This document shows, one piece after another, positions 25,731 to 35,359 of a stretch of DNA of 64,000 nucleotides (positions are counted from its first letter, which is position 1; every line of letters begins with the position of its first letter). The position numbers and the translations under genes are program-made. The stretch spans positions 992,001-1,056,000 of the forward strand of contig NZ_CAJIMS010000001.1 in NCBI RefSeq assembly GCF_905175375.1, written 5' to 3'. The stretch comes from Chryseobacterium aquaeductus. Lineage in GTDB: Bacteria; Bacteroidota; Bacteroidia; Flavobacteriales; Weeksellaceae. Under the pieces are notes generated by a model. That model made no database searches. It saw nothing but the letters and a program-made list of their open reading frames with translations, and was not told where the DNA came from.

Positions 25731-28700
25731 ATGAATAAACTATTTATATTTTTTATAAGTATACTGACTACTTGTACCCTATATGGCCAAAACAACTACC
25801 ATGATACACAAGGGAAAATAGAAGTAAACGCTGGTGGACAATTACAATATACTTTACCTATTGCTGTACCTCCTGGGGTAAAAAGCGTATCACCTAATAT
25901 TAGTTTGATGTATTTAAGCAATTCAAATAATGGAATTGCGGGATACGGGTGGACAATTTCAGGACTAACTTCTATCACAAGAACAAGTAAAACCATTGAA
26001 AAAGACGGAGAATTAAAAGCAGTACAGCTTGACTATTCTGATTATTACAGTTTTAACGGACAGAGACTTATTCTCGCTCCAGAGAGTCCTGCTGCCTATG
26101 GACAGAATGGAGCAACTTATGTAACCGAAAAATTTTCCAGTGTAAAAATAAAATCTATAGGTACTTATGCAATTAGCGGACAGGCAGCCGGACCACAAGA
26201 GTTTGAAGTTACATTTGAAGATGGTTCACAGGCATGGTATGGAGGTTATAGAAATGGTTTTAGAAATGGTGGTAATACAATACCAACCCCTTCAGAATAT
26301 AATATTGTAAAATGGAAAGATGCACATGGAAATTATATTTCATACAATTATGAAGCTACCGGGTATTCAGGAAGTTTAAGGGATCCCGGAACGCTTAGAA
26401 TATCATCAATTGGTTGGGGAGGAAATGAAACCCTAAATAAACCTCATTTTAACTCTATTGATTTTACTTATGTAGATAGAGATTTAAAAGAACAAACTCA
26501 TATTCAGGGATTAAGATTTTACCAGGATAAAATTTTATCTGAAATTAATGTCCGGTCAAATGGATCTCAATTTAGAAAATATGTTATTGATTATATAAAA
26601 AATGGAACAAACTATCAGTTTGTCAACCAAATCACAGAATATAATGGGAGCAATGAACCGGCTAATCCTGTCGTTTTCTCTTATCCTAATAGAACAGGAA
26701 CGGTAGTTGCTGGAGCTAATTTTGGAAGTGAATCTTTAGATAATGTTAAGCTTACAGGTGATTTCAACGGAGATTCCTATATTGACTTCTTGATGACCAA
26801 CGGGACTGTTAAGTTAGGCGCTTTTAATGATAATTTTTCAACAGTTTCCAGTAATATATCCTTCAATAACAATGCTGTTGTTGTACCAGCACTATTGGAT
26901 GAAGAAGGACAAGTATACAATGGAAACGGTATTGTACAGTATATGTATGATAAAGTCGAGGGCTATATTTTCAGAAATAATTCTTTCGTGAAAGTCTTTG
27001 AAAAAACAGTTATTCCAACAGCGTGTTCAACTTGTGCAATCGCATTTAATGAAGGAGATGTAAATGGGGATGGAATATCTGATCTTTTTATTACTTTCAC
27101 CAATGGAGGATTTCAGGATAGATTTATTATAGACTTAAAAAATCCAAGTATCCCTCATTCTAGTTTTTCAGGAGATGGTAGCTTTAGTGAATCTTCTTAC
27201 ACCGATCAAAAATATATGGATGTAGATGGCGATGGAAAAGTTGACATCATTAATATTTCTAACACAAACTATACGGTATTTGAGTTTGTAAAAACATCGC
27301 CTACACAGTATAAGAAAAAAATAAAATTTACAGGTAATTTAGCGGAAACAAAAGGTTCAGATTTTCCGGTACTTTTCGGGGACTTTAATGGTGATGGAAA
27401 ACTTGATTTTACACTTCCTCTCACTGAAGGAAAAGTAGGAAAAGATGATTGGAGATTTTACATCAATAAAGGAAACGGCTTTAACAACTTTCGTAAAAAT
27501 GATTTTTTAGTATATAAAAACGTTGCTACTACAAACAACGGATATTGGTATCAATTCAGTAAAACTTTTTATTCTATATCAGACCTTAACGCCGATGGAA
27601 AATCTGATATTGTTCAAGTGTACTCGTATTCGAATTTATCTGGAAGCAGTGCTCGTTCAATTGGGGTTACCGTTAACTCAGTTACATCGAATGGAACAGT
27701 TGATACAACTAATGGAAATATCGATTTTGCCTTTGAAAACATCTATTCCTACCCATCACCGGGAACTTTCACTTTGGTCCAACCATATACTGATCTTTCT
27801 ATATATCAACCTATTACCAATACAATACGATCTAATAACAACTATTATAACGTATTTCTTTTTAGGAAAGATAATCTACTTAAAATAAAAGCTCCTACTT
27901 CAGTGGCTGAACTGGCAAGAATAAAGTCTATTAGCCAGGCTGGGGTAACTACTTCTGTAGAATATTTTGAGCTAAATCCTGATATAAACAGTAATTATTA
28001 TAGTAAAGTTAAAAAAGAATATTATCCTTTTTTCTCTCTACAACGTGCAGATCAGTCTTTTGCTGTTTTACAATTAAAGCAGGCAAATAGAAAACAAGAT
28101 TTCAGATACAGAGGAATGACAGGACATTTTCAAGGGAAAGGAATAATGGGCTTTCTTCAGTCTGCTCGTTCCAATTGGTATGCAGATGGATATGAAAATA
28201 CTAAAATATGGAGTGGTGTGGAAATAGATCCTCAAAATGAAGGAGTTCCGGTAAAGGAATGGTCAATAAGAACAAATGATGAAACAAAAATTTTCCCACC
28301 TGATATTTCTGAAAATAATACCCAGCTACTTTCTTATAAAAAAACTGTCTATCAAACAGATAAATTGCTTAACGGACAGGTTGTAACGACTGTATCCGAT
28401 GCTGACAGACCGAAAATTGTGACAGCTACTATCCCAAAAAATACCCTGACGAAAGAATTTTTAACTAATACGGTGATTACAAGTAGCATTACTTATGATA
28501 ATCACTATCTCCCAACCAATACAGTATCAATAGTTAATGATGGGTTTGCTACAAAAACTACTACATATGAATACCTGCATAATACTTCTGGGGTAGCAAA
28601 TAATTATTATGTAGGTCGCCCAAAAAATAAAATAGAAACTGTACAGGCATATAATGACACTAAATCTTCTAAGGAAGAATATACTTATGAAAACAATCTT

Positions 28701-31700
28701 CTAAAAACTTCAAAAGCATGGAATAACGGCAATACAAGTTATTTATTAGATACTTATTCATATGATGGTTTTGGAAATATTACTCAAAAACTAAGTGCTA
28801 ATTCAGAAGATAATCAAACTGTTACCGAGAAATCTCAGTATGAACCTAAAGGACGATTTGTAGAAAAAAGTACTAATAATTTAGGGCTTGAAACATTGTT
28901 TACTACCAATGATCGCGGGCAGACACTCACTCAAACTGATCCTTTTGGCACTGTTGTAACGAATAATTATGATAATTGGGGGAAATTACTTTCGTCCAAT
29001 AGTTCTGTAGCAGGAACGATTAACTACACTTATGAAAGGTTATCCAATAATGGTGGCACCAAAATATCACAATTTACTCAAGATGGGGATATAAAAATTA
29101 CTTATACAAATATTCTGGGACAGAATTATAAGAACTCCGCGAAAGCATTTGCGCAAGGAACTTATATATCTACTGAAATTCAGTATGATATATTGGGACG
29201 AAAATGGAAAGAATCTGAACCTTATTTCGAAGGACAGTCTGCCTTCCAATGGAATATTATAGCCTATGACGACACTACGTATCCTACCAAGGTAACAGCT
29301 ACAACTTTTACCGGCAAAAAAACACAAACCAGTATTTCTGGCAATACCACCACAGTAAAAGAACTGAATGGTCATGCAAGAACAAACAGTCAATATAGGG
29401 ATGCATTAGGCAATGTAATAAGAGCTACCGACAAAGGAGGTATTATTAGTTTTTCGTATGACGCGGCAGGACATCAGAAGAGTGCCAAATATGGTAACAA
29501 CATAGTTACTACCGAATATGACAGCTGGGGAAGAAAATCATCTTTTCATGATCCTGCTAATGGATTATACAACTACGAATATACCGGATTTGGTATTATT
29601 AAAAAAGAAATAAGTCCAAAAGGATATAAAGAATACACTTATTCTTCAAACGGACTACTTTCTCACGTAAGAGAACTTTCTAATGATGGTGTTTCTACCC
29701 AAAAAGAATATTCTTTTGAATACAATCCTTTTGGGCAGATGATAAAAAAAGAAGGCTCTGCCAATGGAAGGCATTTTGTTCATAATTTGGATTATGATTC
29801 CAATGGAAGATTACAAAGTTATATAGAAGAGTTTGAAGCAAAACAATTTTATAAAAAAGAGGTAACGTATGATGCATTGGGAAGAGTTTCACAATACATA
29901 CAAGGGTTACAGTCTTCAGGGAATATCACAGAAGTTAATATTATCAATAATTATAGCAACGTAAATGGCAGTTTAGAATCTATTACTGATGCAAATAGCG
30001 GAAAAATTCTTTGGCAACTGCAGAGTATTAATGCTAAAGGACAAGTATTAACAGCAAAATTAGGAAATACCCAAATTAGCAATCAGTATAATAATTTGGG
30101 GTTTTTAGCTCAGACTTCTCACACCTCCAGCAATGCAGATCTCATGTCATTAGAGTATAGTTTTGATGCTATAAAAAATGAACTAAATTATCGTACTCAT
30201 CATAATTTCAACATCAATGAAGACTTTATATATGATGATAATAATCGTCTAGTCGATTGGACTAATCCTAAAACAGGACAAATGTCATCCAATAAATATG
30301 ACAATACAGGAAGAATAACTTTTAATGATCAGTTAGGAGAGGTTGGATTTAGTATAGGCGGAAGTCCTTATCGTGCTATCAGTATTAAACTAAATACTCA
30401 AGGAGTAGAAAATTATGATTTAAACGGACAGAGTAGACTTCTCCAGCAAATAACATATAATGAAAATAATGATCCTGTAAAAATTGACGGTACTCGCGGA
30501 GACTATGATTTTGCTTATGGATTGTCTGAAAGCAGACAGATCATGTATTATGGTGGGAATTTTGAGAAGAATGAAGAAGCACTTTATACTAAATATTATA
30601 GTGAAAGTGGTGATGCAGAAATCATTATTGATAAAAAAAGTGGAAAAGAAAGACACATTTTATATATAGGAGGTACTCCTTATGATACCAACGTTATTTT
30701 TACAAGAAATGTTGAGTCTGATGGTGGCGGTTACAAGTTTTTACATAAAGACTATCTAGGCAGTATTTTGGCAATTAGTGATGAAGAAGGTAACGCTGAA
30801 GAACGCAGACATTATGATGCATGGGGAATTTTTACTCATTTACAGATTAAAGAAAACGGGATTTTTATAGGTAAAGAAATTGAAGCATACCTTGACGAAA
30901 AGCAGTTTCTTATTATTGATCGTGGGTACACTTCTCATGAGCATCTGTACGCCGTGGAACTTATTCATATGAATGGTAGATTGTATGATCCTTTACTAAG
31001 AAGGTTTTTAAATGCAGATGAAAATATACAAGACCCCACCAACACTCAAAGTTATAATAAATATGGGTACGTGATCAATAACCCTTTGATGTATAATGAC
31101 CCGAGCGGAGAAATATGGGCGGCAGGTTTCTTTTTATCATATGTAGTTCCTGTAATTTATGGAGCAATTATTGGAGCTGTTGTTGGTGCAGGTATCTACA
31201 CTATAAAATCTTTAGTTACTGGAAACTGGACATGGAGCGGTTTTGGGAAGAGTCTTTTGATAGGCGCTGTAACAGGAGCCGTCTCGGGTGGACTTTCTGC
31301 CACCTACACCGCCACAGGGTTTAATGGTGCTGTAGTGATGGGAAGTATTAATGGTGCCTTAGGAGGAGGTGTAGACGCATTAATTAATGGCAAGAACTTC
31401 GCTACTGGCATGTACAGAGGAGGATTAGCTGGTGCGGCAGCAGGAGCAGTGAGTTATACCATAAATTATTTTTCAAGTGGAAGTTATAAAACAAAATATA
31501 TGCGTGCAGATAAAGAAACAACTGCCAATCTAAAATACGACCCCAATATAACTTCTAATGAAATGCAAATGAATATAAATAATAAGAGAAGTAGTCATTT
31601 TACTGTTGAGGAAAAAATTGGATTCGGAGTAGAATCGGATAATATTACCATAGATAATATACTTTCAGATGGGACAGTAGATTATGGGGATGGATCTGTG

Positions 31701-32102
31701 TATGCTTACACAACACCAAAAAATTACATAACAGGGTTATCAAAGATCTATTATTCGCCTATTGCGGCACAAAATCCACAACTTTTATCATTAACTATGT
31801 TGCATGAAACAGGACATGCGTATTTTGCAAAATTAGGATTAAAAAGCCAATTTACAAATCTCACAATAGGACCAGATACTACGGAACATTTTGCAATAAA
31901 TCAATTAGAACATGTTTACGCATATAGAAATTTTTATTCAACTAGAGATTTAAGAGCTCCTCTTTTTTATCGCCCTTCTACACTTGCAGATGCATATTTT
32001 AATTTAAGTTATCATCAACAAATGTTAGTAGACATGACATATAAAAGCCTTTACCCTATATTTAACAGATATATGTCTTTTAGTCTTTTCCGTTACTACT
32101 GA
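25731..32102 (+). CDS. SpvB/FG-GAP/RHS polymorphic toxin with C-terminal HExxH domain
   Basis: 2123 residues. Order: signal peptide (1-20); SpvB-type N-terminal domain (about 25-110, GGQLQYTLPIAVPPGVKSVS); FG-GAP/VCBS repeats at about 330-650 (GDFNGDSYIDF, GDVNGDGISDL, DVDGDGKVDI, GDFNGDGKLDF, DLNADGKSDI); many YD repeats (about 950-1600); the RHS core near 1660-1793 with DYLGSILAISDEEGN, GRLYDPLLRRFLNAD and the closing NDPSG (Gly1793). Then a Gly/Ala-rich hydrophobic stretch (1796-1910), and a C-terminal region of about 210 residues with MLHETGHAYF (His2025, Glu2026, His2029), a zincin-like motif; TEH (2051-2053) and EH (2060-2061) could give a third ligand. This is the layout of a surface toxin with an exchangeable metallopeptidase-like tip. 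Confidence 0.9.
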   Translation: MNKLFIFFISILTTCTLYGQNNYHDTQGKIEVNAGGQLQYTLPIAVPPGVKSVSPNISLMYLSNSNNGIAGYGWTISGLTSITRTSKTIEKDGELKAVQLDYSDYYSFNGQRLILAPESPAAYGQNGATYVTEKFSSVKIKSIGTYAISGQAAGPQEFEVTFEDGSQAWYGGYRNGFRNGGNTIPTPSEYNIVKWKDAHGNYISYNYEATGYSGSLRDPGTLRISSIGWGGNETLNKPHFNSIDFTYVDRDLKEQTHIQGLRFYQDKILSEINVRSNGSQFRKYVIDYIKNGTNYQFVNQITEYNGSNEPANPVVFSYPNRTGTVVAGANFGSESLDNVKLTGDFNGDSYIDFLMTNGTVKLGAFNDNFSTVSSNISFNNNAVVVPALLDEEGQVYNGNGIVQYMYDKVEGYIFRNNSFVKVFEKTVIPTACSTCAIAFNEGDVNGDGISDLFITFTNGGFQDRFIIDLKNPSIPHSSFSGDGSFSESSYTDQKYMDVDGDGKVDIINISNTNYTVFEFVKTSPTQYKKKIKFTGNLAETKGSDFPVLFGDFNGDGKLDFTLPLTEGKVGKDDWRFYINKGNGFNNFRKNDFLVYKNVATTNNGYWYQFSKTFYSISDLNADGKSDIVQVYSYSNLSGSSARSIGVTVNSVTSNGTVDTTNGNIDFAFENIYSYPSPGTFTLVQPYTDLSIYQPITNTIRSNNNYYNVFLFRKDNLLKIKAPTSVAELARIKSISQAGVTTSVEYFELNPDINSNYYSKVKKEYYPFFSLQRADQSFAVLQLKQANRKQDFRYRGMTGHFQGKGIMGFLQSARSNWYADGYENTKIWSGVEIDPQNEGVPVKEWSIRTNDETKIFPPDISENNTQLLSYKKTVYQTDKLLNGQVVTTVSDADRPKIVTATIPKNTLTKEFLTNTVITSSITYDNHYLPTNTVSIVNDGFATKTTTYEYLHNTSGVANNYYVGRPKNKIETVQAYNDTKSSKEEYTYENNLLKTSKAWNNGNTSYLLDTYSYDGFGNITQKLSANSEDNQTVTEKSQYEPKGRFVEKSTNNLGLETLFTTNDRGQTLTQTDPFGTVVTNNYDNWGKLLSSNSSVAGTINYTYERLSNNGGTKISQFTQDGDIKITYTNILGQNYKNSAKAFAQGTYISTEIQYDILGRKWKESEPYFEGQSAFQWNIIAYDDTTYPTKVTATTFTGKKTQTSISGNTTTVKELNGHARTNSQYRDALGNVIRATDKGGIISFSYDAAGHQKSAKYGNNIVTTEYDSWGRKSSFHDPANGLYNYEYTGFGIIKKEISPKGYKEYTYSSNGLLSHVRELSNDGVSTQKEYSFEYNPFGQMIKKEGSANGRHFVHNLDYDSNGRLQSYIEEFEAKQFYKKEVTYDALGRVSQYIQGLQSSGNITEVNIINNYSNVNGSLESITDANSGKILWQLQSINAKGQVLTAKLGNTQISNQYNNLGFLAQTSHTSSNADLMSLEYSFDAIKNELNYRTHHNFNINEDFIYDDNNRLVDWTNPKTGQMSSNKYDNTGRITFNDQLGEVGFSIGGSPYRAISIKLNTQGVENYDLNGQSRLLQQITYNENNDPVKIDGTRGDYDFAYGLSESRQIMYYGGNFEKNEEALYTKYYSESGDAEIIIDKKSGKERHILYIGGTPYDTNVIFTRNVESDGGGYKFLHKDYLGSILAISDEEGNAEERRHYDAWGIFTHLQIKENGIFIGKEIEAYLDEKQFLIIDRGYTSHEHLYAVELIHMNGRLYDPLLRRFLNADENIQDPTNTQSYNKYGYVINNPLMYNDPSGEIWAAGFFLSYVVPVIYGAIIGAVVGAGIYTIKSLVTGNWTWSGFGKSLLIGAVTGAVSGGLSATYTATGFNGAVVMGSINGALGGGVDALINGKNFATGMYRGGLAGAAAGAVSYTINYFSSGSYKTKYMRADKETTANLKYDPNITSNEMQMNINNKRSSHFTVEEKIGFGVESDNITIDNILSDGTVDYGDGSVYAYTTPKNYITGLSKIYYSPIAAQNPQLLSLTMLHETGHAYFAKLGLKSQFTNLTIGPDTTEHFAINQLEHVYAYRNFYSTRDLRAPLFYRPSTLADAYFNLSYHQQMLVDMTYKSLYPIFNRYMSFSLFRYY

Positions 32103-32382
32103 TATCTGATATAACACCTCACATAAAAATTGGTATTAAAAATGCTGTAACTAATATGACTGATTAAAAGATTTAATTAATAAATTTGATTGTAAGAAGC
32201 AATTTGTCATAATTGAAAAGAATTGTTTTTTTGCTATGTAAAATGCCTGTGCTAACTTAAAAAACGGTTATTAGTAAAAGACCTTTTGTGAACGAAATTC
32301 TAAACAAGAGTAAATTATCTTTTAGTTAAAATTAAGCATTATGAATAATAACAGATATTCTATTTAGTAACAAATCTTAATT

Positions 32383-32844
32383 ATGAAAAAAATATTTTTA
32401 ACCTTTTTTTATCCTTTCTTTATTCATTTGTATTCACAGGATTTCAAATACTGTTATTGGATAAACGAAAAAATAGATAATACTGAAACTACCATTACAT
32501 TTAATAGTAAGGATGGAGTTTATAGAGACTTATATTGCATGAATGGAGAAATTCTTGATAATTATTCAATAAAAATTAATCTTACTAATGAAGAGAAAAT
32601 AAAAATAATAGAATATATTGAAAGCCATCATATTAATAGCTTAGAATATTGTAACGATATTCCTTATGCAAAATTAAAATCAACTTTTTATTTTGAAATT
32701 GACGAAAACAAGATAACGAAAAAAAAATGTACAGATTCAAAAACAGCATATAGGATTAGAGAACTTCAAGGTGTTTTTTTGAATATTATTCGCTCCAAAC
32801 CGGAGTATAAAAAAGTATTTTACTGGGAATTTATAAAGAAGTAA
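32383..32844 (+). CDS. Small secreted protein, candidate immunity protein for the RHS toxin
   Basis: 153 residues, very AT-rich. A signal peptide (MKKIFLTFFYPFFIHLYSQ) points to the periplasm or surface. The mature part has three Cys and no known domain. It is the first gene after the toxin tip on the same strand, 280 bp downstream, where immunity genes usually lie; export would suit an inhibitor of a toxin acting in the periplasm. The assignment is positional. The 280-bp spacer (32103-32382) is AT-rich and I see nothing in it. Confidence 0.65.
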   Translation: MKKIFLTFFYPFFIHLYSQDFKYCYWINEKIDNTETTITFNSKDGVYRDLYCMNGEILDNYSIKINLTNEEKIKIIEYIESHHINSLEYCNDIPYAKLKSTFYFEIDENKITKKKCTDSKTAYRIRELQGVFLNIIRSKPEYKKVFYWEFIKK

Positions 32845-32863
32845 TTACATCAACTATAAAAGC

Positions 32864-32894
32864 AAAGCTCCGGAAAAATTTTCCAGAGCTTTTT
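32864..32894 (+). terminator. Terminator right of the RHS island
   Basis: AAAGCTC-C-GGAAAA pairs with TTTTCC-A-GAGCTTT (one internal mismatch) and is followed by T residues. It is the counterpart of the ribA terminator at 24936-24967. Confidence 0.75.
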
Positions 32895-32917
32895 AATTAT
32901 AAAAAACTGAAAAGATT
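32890..32917. repeat. 28-bp direct repeat right of the RHS island
   Basis: Second copy of 24963-24990, without mismatch, directly before the TAG stop (32920-32918) of the minus-strand lipoprotein gene. Confidence 0.75.
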
Positions 32918-33445
32918 CTATTTTATCGTTGTAACTTTTGAATCATCAATGTTATAGTATTTGATAACTGCGTTGTAATCACTATAATCTAAAGAAGAAT
33001 TTTCACCTTTCAAAAATCCTGCTGGTACAAGAACAATTCTAAATGTTTGATTATTATAAAATTCCGGTGTTGTTGTAACATTATAAGTACCACTTAAGTA
33101 AATTTGAATATCATTTTTTGTGAAGTCAAAATCGTAATCTAGCTCTTGACCATTATTAAGATATATTGTTTTAGGAATTTGTTCCCAAATTTTATTAGTC
33201 CCTGACAGTCCTTTTAATCTATACACTAAAGCAACATCAGAATCTAACATTCCATATTGGCTAATCTGCTGATTGATAAAATGTTGATCGGCAGAACTAT
33301 TATATTGGAAGCTTCTGGAGATTTCAAATACCCCAGAATAAGTATCATTATCTACAACCTGAATTACCTCATCATCATTGTTATCACAACTATATATAAA
33401 GAAACTAGCGAGAGCCAGTGTAAGCATTGGAAGAAATTTTCTCAT
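32918..33445 (-). CDS. Lipoprotein of unknown function
   Basis: 175 residues with lipoprotein signal MRKFLPMLTLALASFFIYSC and an acidic linker (DNNDDE), the flavobacterial hallmark for lipoproteins, possibly surface-exported. The mature domain is beta-rich and aromatic (YLSGTYNVTTTPEFYNNQTFRIV); no family recognised. A shorter relative of its 3' end seems to lie at 24989-25075, which suggests that this gene was once duplicated or that the island inserted next to it. Confidence 0.8.
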   Translation of the reverse strand: MRKFLPMLTLALASFFIYSCDNNDDEVIQVVDNDTYSGVFEISRSFQYNSSADQHFINQQISQYGMLDSDVALVYRLKGLSGTNKIWEQIPKTIYLNNGQELDYDFDFTKNDIQIYLSGTYNVTTTPEFYNNQTFRIVLVPAGFLKGENSSLDYSDYNAVIKYYNIDDSKVTTIK

Positions 33446-33512
33446 CTTTTTTAAATTTAAAATTGTTAGTTAATTAGGCGAATCAAAACATATACCAAAA
33501 AACTAAAAAACT

Positions 33513-33545
33513 TTGTTTCTGCTGTTTTTTTTAGTTGTATTTTTG
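33513..33545 (+). promoter_or_regulatory. Promoter of the GH3 gene
   Basis: TTG at 33513-33515 and TATTTTTG at 33538-33545, 22-nt spacer; start of transcription would be about 13 nt before the ATG at 33565. Matches the TTG/TAnnTTTG consensus. Confidence 0.6.
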
Positions 33546-33564
33546 TTCTTATTCAAAAAAAATC

Positions 33565-35295
33565 ATGAACAAAGTAGCTTATCACTTACTCTTCATTTTC
33601 CTTTTTACACAAACTCAACTTTCAGCACAATACCAGCCGAAGAACATTTCACATTCAGATCAGAAAAAAGCTCAGCAATGGGTTGACAAAACTTACGATG
33701 CTCTTTCTCAAGATGAGAAGTTGGGACAGCTCTTCATTGTTGCTCTCTACACCAATAAGGATGAAAATCACATCAACCAAGTAAAAAATATCGTAGCAAA
33801 TGATAAGATTGGAGGTTTGATCCTGATGCAGGACGATGCCGCGAGAGAAATTAATTTAGTCAATGAATTTCAACAGAAATCAAAAATCCCTTTGATGATT
33901 GGGATAGATGCTGAATGGGGCTTGTACCAAAGAATTGCAACGGCACACAAATTTCCTTGGGCAATGACTTTAGGAGCGATTCAGGATAAAAATCTGATCT
34001 ACCAAATGGCAGCAAAAATTGCCGAAGACTGCAAAAGAATGGGCATCAACTGGGATTTTGCGCCGGTTGTAGACGTCAATACCAATCCAAACAATCCGAT
34101 TATCGGAAACAGAAGTTTCGGGTCTGAGGTTTCTAATGTCACACAATCTGCACTCTCCTATTCTAATGGTTTGCAGGATAATAACATTTTAGCAGCAATC
34201 AAGCATTTTCCGGGTCACGGTGATACAAGTACAGATTCACATTTAGACCTTCCTGTGGTTTCGCATAATTTAGATAGATTAAACAAAATAGAATTAGCAC
34301 CTTTCAAATCTTTAATGGATAAAGGAATTGGCGGTGTGATGGTTGCCCATCTTTACGTTCCGAGTTTAGAATCTGGAAAAGGAATTCCGGCATCGATTTC
34401 AAAAAATATCATCACAGGTTTATTGAAAGAAAAATTCGGGTATAAAGGTTTGATTATTACAGATGCTCTTAATATGGGAGCTGTTGCCAATAAGTACAAA
34501 CCAGGTGAGTTGGATGCCTTAGCATTCAAAGCAGGAAACGACATCATGCTTTTTTCACAAGGTGTTGCTGAAGGTAAAAAACTCATTCAGAAAGCAATTG
34601 ACAACGGTGAAATTTCACAAGCAAGAGTGGAAGAAAGCGTGAAGAAAATTTTACTGACGAAATATTTTTTAGGTTTAAATCAATACACTCCGAAGAATCC
34701 TGAAAACGTGAACTATGACATCAATAACGATTCTCATAAAACGTTGGTGCAAAATCTTTATTCTAATGCTTTAACTTTAATAAAAGACGAAAAGAAATTA
34801 CTTCCTCTAAACTGTAAAAACACTTGCTATTATGTGCCGTTGGAAGAAGCGCCTTATCAGACTTTTGCAGATCAATTAAATTTAAACTCAACAGTTATCA
34901 TTAAAAAAGCATCAGAAATCAACACGATTCCTGCTAATTCGACAGTTATTGTTGGTTTTCATAAAGATAATTCCACAGCTTACAAACCTTATAAAATTTC
35001 TTCTGAATCAAAAAAGGTTTTGGCAGATTTAACTAAAAATCAAAATGTAATTCTTAATGTTTTTGGAAGTGCTTATGCTTTAAAAGATATTGATTTATCT
35101 AAAGTTTCCACTGTTTTGGTATCTTATGAAAACAATGACGATTCTATGACAGCTGCGGCAAACGCCATCAACGGAAAAACAAAAATCTCAGGAAGACTTC
35201 CTGTTTTGGTCAATGATCAACTGAAAGCAGGAACGGGAATAACCTTAGAAGTTCCACAGTTTTCAAAATCTACAGAATTCACCACATCAAAATAA
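33565..35295 (+). CDS. Glycoside hydrolase family 3, beta-N-acetylhexosaminidase-like
   Basis: 576 residues from the ATG at 33565 (a TTG at 33535 lies inside the promoter). Signal peptide MNKVAYHLLFIFLFTQTQLSA; GH3 N-domain with GIDAEWGL, INWDFAPVVDVNTNPNNP, KHFPGHGDTSTDSHLDLP (the NagZ-type His/Asp dyad) and nucleophile Asp in ITDALNMGAV; then a C-terminal GH3_C-like domain (about 400-570). It should release GlcNAc from muropeptides or chitin-like glycans outside the cytoplasm. Followed 64 bp later by bshA. Confidence 0.92.
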   Translation: MNKVAYHLLFIFLFTQTQLSAQYQPKNISHSDQKKAQQWVDKTYDALSQDEKLGQLFIVALYTNKDENHINQVKNIVANDKIGGLILMQDDAAREINLVNEFQQKSKIPLMIGIDAEWGLYQRIATAHKFPWAMTLGAIQDKNLIYQMAAKIAEDCKRMGINWDFAPVVDVNTNPNNPIIGNRSFGSEVSNVTQSALSYSNGLQDNNILAAIKHFPGHGDTSTDSHLDLPVVSHNLDRLNKIELAPFKSLMDKGIGGVMVAHLYVPSLESGKGIPASISKNIITGLLKEKFGYKGLIITDALNMGAVANKYKPGELDALAFKAGNDIMLFSQGVAEGKKLIQKAIDNGEISQARVEESVKKILLTKYFLGLNQYTPKNPENVNYDINNDSHKTLVQNLYSNALTLIKDEKKLLPLNCKNTCYYVPLEEAPYQTFADQLNLNSTVIIKKASEINTIPANSTVIVGFHKDNSTAYKPYKISSESKKVLADLTKNQNVILNVFGSAYALKDIDLSKVSTVLVSYENNDDSMTAAANAINGKTKISGRLPVLVNDQLKAGTGITLEVPQFSKSTEFTTSK

Positions 35296-35359
35296 AAATT
35301 AATTGATAAAACGTTCAAATTCGTTCTGTCAAGTTATTAATAAAACGAAAAATTAAAAG

